From Candidula unifasciata (taxonomy: Eukaryota; Mollusca; Gastropoda; Stylommatophora; Geomitridae): a stretch of 64,000 nucleotides of DNA. Shown one piece after another: positions 58,215-64,000 of the stretch. The number at the start of each line of letters is the position of its first letter. The stretch's first letter is position 1. The notes under the pieces are model-generated. The model was given only the letters and a program-made list of their open reading frames with translations, searched no databases and was not told the origin of the DNA. A program made the translations under genes and the position numbers. The stretch is taken from positions 62,986 through 126,985 of the forward strand of contig CAJHNH020002054.1 in NCBI GenBank assembly GCA_905116865.2. Direction: 5' to 3'.

Positions 58215-58650
58215 ACGACAAAGATGATGACGCTTCACTGGTCAGATCCTGAGAAGAAACCAGCAGAAAATCACCAAACAGGCATTAAAATGGGAAAAAA
58301 GAAGTTAGGGAGGAGAGAACGTCTAAAAGAAACCCTAAGACGAACGTTGTTATAAGAGGCTAAAGCTACTGGACTGGATTTCATCGGTGATGCTAAACTA
58401 ATCGCACAGGATAGAACGGAATGACCAGCAGAGAATCACCAAGCGGGCATTAACATGGGAAATAAAGAGGTTAAGGAGGCAAGGACTTTTAAAAGAAACC
58501 ATAAGACGAACGTTGTCAAGAGAGGCCAAAGCTACTAGACTGGATTTCATCGCTGATATTGAACTAATCACACAGGATAGAGCAGAATGGAGGAATAGAC
58601 TGCGAGCCCTTTGTGACGTTAAATGGCACAACAGGATAATGAATTCATAA
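58215..58650 (+). pseudogene. LINE L4 C-terminal region, internally duplicated
   Basis: A first block (58255-58430) and a second (58432-58610) are tandem homologues: ATCACCAA(A/G)C(A/G)GGCATTAA, AAGACGAACGTTGT and ACTGGATTTCATCG in both. The second reads LLKETIRRTLSREAKATRLD then FIADIELITQDRAEWRNRL and RALCDVKWHN before the stop. This is the usual AQDR..W..L..AL end of a non-LTR ORF. The first block has stops. A relative is at 30985-31150. Confidence 0.8.
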
Positions 58651-59455
58651 TAAACACGTATGCAAGCCAGAAGCACACACGCACTCAAAGAGATACAATC
58701 AGAGAAACAGAGATAGAAAGGCAGAGAGACGAGAGAAAGATGGAATGGAAAGAAAAATAGCCTGTGTGTGTGTGTATGTGTGCCCCCTTACATTGAAAGA
58801 TTGTATTGAGAATATTGTGTTAATCGTTTTTTTTTTCCCATGACCGAAATATCTATCTGAGGCAAAACTAAATCATCTCGACATAATTCCCCATAGAAAT
58901 CCTTTGTAGTTGTGCACTCTATTGTAGCCATCAATGTGAACAAAAGACGAATGCAGGTTAGGAAACGTTTTTTTTTTGTTTTTTGTTTTTTTGTTTGTTT
59001 ACTGAATGTAAACACTAATGCTCGCAAGAGAACAATGAAGTGTTGAAGCAAAAGAAATATTTCTTGCATTCGGTATGATGACTGTATCACGCTGACAGAA
59101 AGATAAATGATTTTTTGTCAGCTATCCAAAACAGGCGATTCAATCTGTTAAACGGGTAAACAGTTTTCAAAGAAATATTATTATAGAGCCCAGAAAGCTT
59201 CTTTTGCTTCAGCAAAAGATAAGGCTGTTTCCAAGTGAGGTTTTTATTTATGTGTGTGTGTGTGTGTGTCTTTGCGTGTGTCTCTTTGTGTGTGTATGTG
59301 TGTGTCTGAGTATGGTGGGAAAGGGGGTGGGGTGTATGTGTAAGCTTGTGGTTAAAGACGATACATTATGAATTTTGCTGATACCGGATATATTTGACCG
59401 AAAGGGCTAGATATGGCAGCCTAGCTGTGAACTACAACAGAACGTGCTGACCAAA
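58651..59455. other. No recognised gene; GT tracts
   Basis: GT-rich at 58762-58782 and 59252-59310, T-runs at 58968-58996. Nothing else recognised. Confidence 0.5.
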
Positions 59456-59463
59456 ATTCAAAC

Positions 59464-59518
59464 AAAGAAGAAGAAGAAAAAGAAGAAGAAGAAGAAGAAG
59501 GAGAAGAAGAAGAAGAAG

Positions 59519-59550
<32 letters not shown>

Positions 59551-59835
59551 GAAGTAGAAGTAGAAGTAGTAGAAGAAAAAGAAGAAGAAGAAGAAAAATA
59601 AGAAGAAGAAGAGGAAGGAAGTAGAAGGTAGAAGAAGGAATATTAAGGAAGAGGAAGATAAAAGAAAATGAAGAAGAAGATGAAGAAGAAAATGATGAAG
59701 AAGAAGAAGAAAAAGAGGAAGAAGAAGAAGAAAAAAAGAAAGAAAGAAGAAGAAGAAAAAGAAGAAGAAAAAGAAGAAGACAGAGAAAGAAGAAGACAGA
59801 GAAAGAAGAACAAAAAGAAAGAGGAGGATTAAGAG
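59464..59835 (+). repeat. GAA-rich microsatellite
   Basis: GAA with GTA, GGA and AAA variants over about 370 bp. The preceding text (GAACGTGCTGACCAAAATTC) may be the end of a family H-like element. Confidence 0.93.
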
Positions 59836-60110
59836 AAGTACAGGAAACAGCAGCAGTTCAACTACACTACAATGTAATTGCTATACCAATCTCCTGTAGC
59901 AATTCTCATCGAGAGTCATTAGGTCCCGCCGTATATCCCACATACTTCCCGAAACCAGGTTTGACAATCGATTCACTGTGACATTTTCAATCACTAGAAT
60001 GCGTTAGGTTACCGACGGCAAGATCAGTCGTACTACAAGCAGTCATTCAGTGACAAGCCGTGTGACCTCTAACCTTTGATCGGGTCTATATGTCAGGCAT
60101 GTTCTTGACA
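59836..60110. other. No recognised feature
   Basis: Nothing recognised. Confidence 0.5.
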
Positions 60111-60111
60111 G

Positions 60112-60255
60112 TTGGTTAGTTAGTGCCGTATCCTTTACAGGACGTAGCAGAACCAACCCTGTCTTTTTTTTTCGGCTGTTGTGGTTATTCTAGGCAACTC
60201 TGGTAGTTTGCGATTGCTTTCTGGATGGTCGGCTTCTTGATATCACTGTCGAAAC
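60112..60255 (-). repeat. SINE family B, left piece (split by hAT)
   Basis: GTTAGTTAGTGCCGTATCC, GACGTAGCAGAACCAACCC, GATGGTCGGCTTCTTG and CACTGTCGAAAC. It continues at 61337 after the hAT element. Confidence 0.88.
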
Positions 60256-60378
60256 TAGGGCTGTACCGAATATTCGCTTCCTATTCGCTTCGGGGCCGAA
60301 TAGTGGACCCAATAACTATTCGGTATTCGGCCGAATAGTTGCGGTCGGGCCGAATACGGATAGTGGTTAGAACCGTTT

Positions 60379-60492
60379 CTGGACTGGTGGAAAAAAAAAC
60401 ATCAAGATTTCCCAACTTTGTTTATACTGTCAAGCGTTATCTTTGTGCACCACCTACGAGCGTACCAAGTGCCCCTTTATTTCCATCTTGTA
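60379..60492 (+). pseudogene. hAT transposase C-terminal dimerisation (hATC) remnant
   Basis: LDWWKKKHQDFPTL in one frame and, after a frameshift, KRYLCAPPTSVPS then a degraded continuation in another. The family consensus at this point is W-W then FP.L..L..+YL..P.TSVPSER.FS. The E-R after VPS is lost here. The domain mediates transposase multimerisation and lies within the RNase H-like fold's C-terminal part. It sits only about 125 bp from the left end on the plus strand, so almost all upstream coding sequence has been deleted. Confidence 0.8.
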
Positions 60493-60513
60493 TGTGTTGC
60501 GAGTATAGTGTTT

Positions 60514-61085
60514 TTAGGTGTGTTGCTGTAGAAACAAAATGCAACACTTAAAGATGTAAAAAGGGCAGAAAAGCAAGTGTTCCAGTGTTGTCGGCTTGAT
60601 TTCTTTGAGTGGAGAGTCCTCTTCGTTGATTGTTTGAAGTAACGGGAGTTCGTCATCATTTATGGGTGTCGTAACTGTTCTTTCGTCGTCTGGTGGAAAC
60701 GGCAGCGGCTGAATGTTTTGATCGACGTTCGGTTTCTTCATTGTCTTTGTTGTTTGATCTTTTGGCGTTGGCCGCTCGGCGTCTGGATTTTTCTTCTGCA
60801 ATGATTTTTTCGTTATTTGATCTTCAGTTGTTGGCTGCTCGGCGTTGTCCGTCTCTGTGGCCGCGGTGGTCTTTGATATCGCTATCTTGTTTCCGTTGAA
60901 TCCTTCAGCTCGCGGGGTGGGGGGGGGGGGGGGGGGGGGGGGGGGGGGCTGGGTGACTTGTGAGGACGGCATTGTTTACTTCGTCGGCGTTATTTTTGTT
61001 TTTGATGTTTCGCCTTGCGGTTTTTTATCTTTACTCTCTGTATTTTTCGTATTTTCCTGTTTAGTACAGCTGGAAATATCTTCAG
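60514..61085 (-). CDS. Unidentified hydrophilic open frame inside the hAT element
   Basis: A 152-codon minus-strand frame from 60972. It starts with a short Ser/Gln leader and a proline run encoded by the C complement of a G-run (60918-60948). An acidic and Lys/Thr-rich region follows with an imperfect internal repeat (DNAEQPTTEDQITKK and PDAERPTPKDQTTKT), then a hydrophobic, Cys-containing end (LLFCPFYIFKCCILFLQ). Similar hydrophilic text precedes the ATG in frame, separated by one stop. I do not recognise it. It could be captured host sequence, an inverted hAT N-terminal region, or chance. Confidence 0.3.
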
Positions 61086-61132
61086 TGAGAAAAAAAAAGC
61101 TGCCCTAATGCTGACAACATGGAACGAAGGTT

Positions 61133-61240
61133 TTTCATAGAGGCGTGTCAGCACACGAACTAATACGTGCTGCAGGAGATCGCAGATTGTGGCGAGGCAT
61201 AATCACCCATGCCAGCCGGCAAAGCACATGATGATGATGA
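61133..61240 (+). pseudogene. RTE-like LINE 3' end within the hAT element
   Basis: AGGCGTGTCAGCACACGAAC, GCTGCAGGAGATCGCAGATT, GTGGCGAGGCATAATCACCC and a TGATGATGATGA tail, matching 46240-46345. The tail abuts TTCACTATTCGTATTCG of the hAT right arm. Only about 100 bp of LINE is present here, against about 550 bp at the equivalent junction at 63.1 kb. Confidence 0.85.
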
Positions 61241-61336
61241 TTCACTATTCGTATTCGTATTCGTATTCGGCCGAATAGTTGGTCCAGCTATTCGTATTCG
61301 GCCGAATAGTGAAAATCACTATTCGGTACAGCCCTA

Positions 61337-61432
61337 GTCGAAACCAACGCAGGGCGCAGAGACCGCAGCTGGGATCGAACCCGGTACCCTGGCATTACGA
61401 AGGGCGTTCGCAACGCCTAAGCCACAGACGCC
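61337..61432 (-). repeat. SINE family B, right piece
   Basis: GTCGAAACCAACGCAGGGCG, CAGCTGGGATCGAACCCGG (B box) and CAACGCCTAAGCCACAGACG (A box). This head is closer to family A's A box than to other B copies. Confidence 0.85.
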
Positions 61433-62928
61433 GACAGTCATAACAATTTTCTTCTTCTACCTTTCTAGTCCCCAATGGAGCACAGGCCCTTAACCAACCC
61501 ACGCGATTTCGTTCTATCCTTCGCCATTACATGGAGCTCTCCCCATGTCCTCCCTATCTTTCTAACTTAATTTTCCAGCTTTCTTCTCCGTCCCAAGAAA
61601 CGCATCATACGTTTATACGTTCCTACCTAGAAGCCCAGCTAACGCATGGTGTGAAATTTTATGTCTCAATTTACTATTCCTTGTGCCTGTGATGCTAAAC
61701 CCCCTGGGACTCAAAGAGTTAATAATAATATTCTTCGGCTATGACTCCCAGTGATGATCACATCACCAACAATGTTTAGTTTGGAACAGCACGAGTTAAC
61801 TCGGTGCTGGTATTATGGGCCATTGCCGTTTGGAGATGTTTTCTTATTTGTTAATTTGCTCAGCTGGCAGAACCAGGAAGTAAGAAAAACACTTGCACCA
61901 GAAGACAAAAGATAAAATCGCGGAATAATGGCACAAATTGAAGTAAATGTGTGACATTTCAGAGGCATAAAAATAGAAAGTTCAAGTAACACTTTTGAAC
62001 GCGTGAGATGCAATGCGACCGCACCTAGCGATGTTATCTTTCCACAACAAACAACACGATAAAATATCCATTAATTTGGAATTAGGGAAAGGAACAGACG
62101 TGAAAAGTCTGTCACTTCTGCAATTTAGTGGGCTTCCAAAAGCGACAATTAAAAAAAAAAAAAATTAACCTTACAAAAAGGGAGGGAAAAAAAGACACAG
62201 ATAGACATACAGACAAACAGAAAAAGAGAAAGAGGTAGATAGGCAGACAATAAAAAATTGGGAGGTGGGGAGGGGGTGGTGGAGAAAATGAGAGAAGAGA
62301 AAGGTGGGGGAGATATATTGTGTAAGCGAATGAGTGACACCACGAATGCTTTAGCGTTAAATTCGAGGGGAATGAACTTAATTTAACTGGGCTGTAATGT
62401 AACCCATTTGGTTCGGATAGAACAGCTAGCCTACTGCTAAAAGCGTCGCACAAAGCACGAATGGTATCTTCGGCGACGATCCAGAAGAATCTATGTGAAA
62501 ATTGCAGTCGTTAACAGAACAAAGTTGCCATGAAGTGAAACGAACCGTGACATTCACAGAGGGCGAAACAAACTGCACGGTCACTTCACCATAAAGAACA
62601 CAATCACGGCCCCCTTCCAATCACAGTTGTATCTGTAATTGAGTGAGTAAATGACTGAATTCATGAATGAATGAATTTATAAATCAGTGAACGTTAAAGG
62701 CAATGAAAACACAGGGAAAGCACTTGAGAAAACTCGACACAGTATTTCTTTTATAAGGAAGAAAATACGGGAGTTTAACCTATCTGTAAATTAAAACAAT
62801 CGCTTAATAATTCGAGAATTCAAATGTATAAAAATTATGTGGACACATTTTTTATCGATCTATGCTGAAGTGAATTTTTCAAAATTATTACGCTGCCTAT
62901 CAATCATGCATTACCCAGTGATCATCGC
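61433..62928. other. No recognised feature
   Basis: About 1.5 kb without recognised elements. 62150-62320 is purine-rich with AGACA-type units. Confidence 0.5.
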
Positions 62929-62929
62929 G

Positions 62930-63018
<89 letters not shown>
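62929..63018. repeat. TA microsatellite
   Basis: About 88 bp of TA with one TTTA interruption. It is the left flank of a second hAT terminus. Confidence 0.96.
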
Positions 63019-63021
<3 letters not shown>

Positions 63022-63112
63022 GGCTGTACCGAATAGTGATTTTCACTATTCGGCCGAATACAAATAGTGGGACCAACTATTCGGCCGAATACGAATACGA
63101 ATAGTGTATCAT
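63019..63112 (-). mobile_element. Right arm of a second copy of the hAT element
   Basis: Starts TAGGGCTGTACCGAATAGTG, identical to the reverse complement of the 61.3-kb right end, with the palindromic TATTCGGCCGAATA-type subterminal repeats (63047-63060 and 63078-63091) and CGAATACGAATAGTG. The other end is not found before the window ends. Confidence 0.85.
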
Positions 63113-63665
63113 CATCATCAGGTGCCTTGCCGACTGGTGTTGGCGATTTTGCCTCGCCACAATTTGCGATCTCCTGCAGCATGTATCAGTTCATGTGCTG
63201 ACACACCTCCATGACATGCAACAAGACTGTCAAGAATCTTCTCTCGTTGTCTTTTTCTATCTCTCCTTTCACAAATCTTTCCAGTATTCACCACACGTTC
63301 CATTTTCACTCTTCTTATAAGATGGCCGAAAAATTATGACTGTCTCCTTCGGATGTCTGTGATTAGTTGTCTTCGGGCTCCCTCTTCTTTCAGAACCTAA
63401 TGGTCGCTTTTTTTAGGCTGTCCAAGGTATTTTAAGCATTGTTGTGTAAAACCACATCTTTGAGGCCTCAAAAAATTGTTTGGCCTGGCTACCGATTGTC
63501 TAGGACTCATAGCCATATGTTAAAACTGGATGTTTGTAGCAAGGAAGACAAAAATATATTGCATAAGATGTTCTTTTTAAAAAAAAAATATAAAATGCAG
63601 TTTTTGCCTTTCCTATTTTGTTTTTTATTTTAGTAATGCATCTATTATCTGATTTTATCCATATT
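63113..63665 (-). pseudogene. RTE-like LINE fused to the hAT arm
   Basis: Starts at TCATCATCATCAGGTGCCTT (TGA tail reversed). Minus-strand frame 63118-63309 reads TGKICERRDRKRQREKILDS, HGGVSAHELIHAAGDRKLWR and SRQGT, with further decayed C-terminal domain to about 63665. The junction with the hAT arm is the same as in the 61.2-kb copy. Confidence 0.88.
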
Positions 63666-63795
63666 CCAAATTCGCATTTAAATCATCGTTCGTTCAAGCG
63701 TTCGTTCGATGTAATTTAAATGCACCTTCATATTCTTGTTAGCAATATCTTCAATTTGATTTGGGCAAAGACACCCCGAAAGAACGAAAAAATGC
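63666..63795. other. No recognised feature
   Basis: Includes short CGTTCGTTCAAG units (63688-63708). Nothing else recognised. Confidence 0.5.
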
Positions 63796-63796
63796 A

Positions 63797-63797
63797 T

Positions 63798-63886
<89 letters not shown>

Positions 63887-63888
63887 GA
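63797..63888 (+). repeat. CT then CA microsatellite
   Basis: CT (63798-63867) followed by CA (63868-63886). Confidence 0.96.
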
Positions 63889-64000
63889 TACACACGCACA
63901 AAAGCAACAAAAAAGAACGCATTGCCTTTAAAGATATGTGCTTACTTCACGAGGCTAACAGTTAATATTGTTCAGACCACATTTTCCACTTCAAAATTTG

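Larger units (their letters stand above)
60256..61336 (+). mobile_element. hAT element, 1,081 bp, with perfect 8-bp TSD
   Basis: Terminal inverted repeats TAGGGCTGTACCGAATA match exactly at both ends for 17 bp. The 8-bp sequence GTCGAAAC flanks it at 60248-60255 and 61337-61344. In intact SINE B copies it occurs once, inside CGAAACCAACGC. Subterminal copies of the perfect palindrome TATTCGGCCGAATA lie at 60324-60337, 61264-61277 and 61294-61307 and are candidate transposase-binding sites. Inside are a remnant of the transposase C terminus, a minus-strand open frame and a LINE 3' end. It is non-autonomous. A second copy of its right end begins at 63019. Confidence 0.92.

Noticed and set aside
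61433..62928. Searched as a possible host exon region
   Set aside because: Only short frames without recognisable motifs; the Pro/Ser/Leu-rich reverse frames follow a purine-rich tract.

Overview
The window reads as intergenic or heterochromatin-like DNA from a large, repeat-rich invertebrate animal genome. The evidence is AT-rich sequence, very long microsatellites, tRNA-derived SINEs, decayed non-LTR retrotransposons of several kinds, hAT and pogo/Tigger-like DNA transposons, and kilobase minisatellite arrays. A short TTAGGG run (21225-21252) fits a lophotrochozoan. The mix of repeats most resembles a mollusc, but that is an inference and the species cannot be named from the sequence. I recognise no host protein-coding gene, no canonical tRNA or rRNA gene, and no bacterial or viral gene. 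The only protein-coding signal I can defend comes from transposable elements.

Layout. 0-8.9 kb: SINE fragments, a 437-bp foldback element (3138-3574), a 53-bp satellite (3725-4590), a 0.5-kb TTC tract, and the end of an RLE-type (restriction-like endonuclease) LINE with its 3' UTR (6740-7580). 8.9-16.8 kb: one minisatellite family in three arrays with periods of 43/41, 43 and 39 bp. The last two are separated by a 2.6-kb RTE-like LINE that inserted into the satellite. 16.8-31.2 kb: more LINE ends (five families in all), a solo copy of the RLE-element 3' UTR, a 550-bp hAT MITE with a perfect 8-bp target duplication, a Tigger-like MITE, and three consecutive copies of a 200-bp repeat (family C). 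31-44 kb: dense SINEs, an inverted array of the same minisatellite family (38.35-39.13 kb), and further LINE ends. 44.7-46.3 kb: a CA-rich VNTR, a TA tract and an RTE end. 48.2-48.9 kb: a second, broken RLE-type LINE on the minus strand. 51.1-52.5 kb: a 57-bp satellite. 54.9-58.0 kb: GACA, GATA, CA, CT and finally a 573-bp CGGT tetranucleotide array. 60.1-61.4 kb: a 1,081-bp hAT element inside a SINE. 63.0 kb to the end: a second copy of that hAT end fused to the same LINE.

Relationships. Nothing here forms an operon or pathway; the story is nested insertion. Two hAT elements can be dated relative to their SINE hosts, because the same SINE families occur elsewhere in the window without the insertion. 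LINE 3' ends lie at the same junction in two hAT copies, which suggests a composite that moved. Several long GAA/TTC tracts sit at the ends of two short interspersed families, which suggests the tracts were seeded by element tails. Long open reading frames in the satellites are period artefacts: units of 39 and 57 bp are multiples of three. Stretches listed as empty hold nothing I could recognise.
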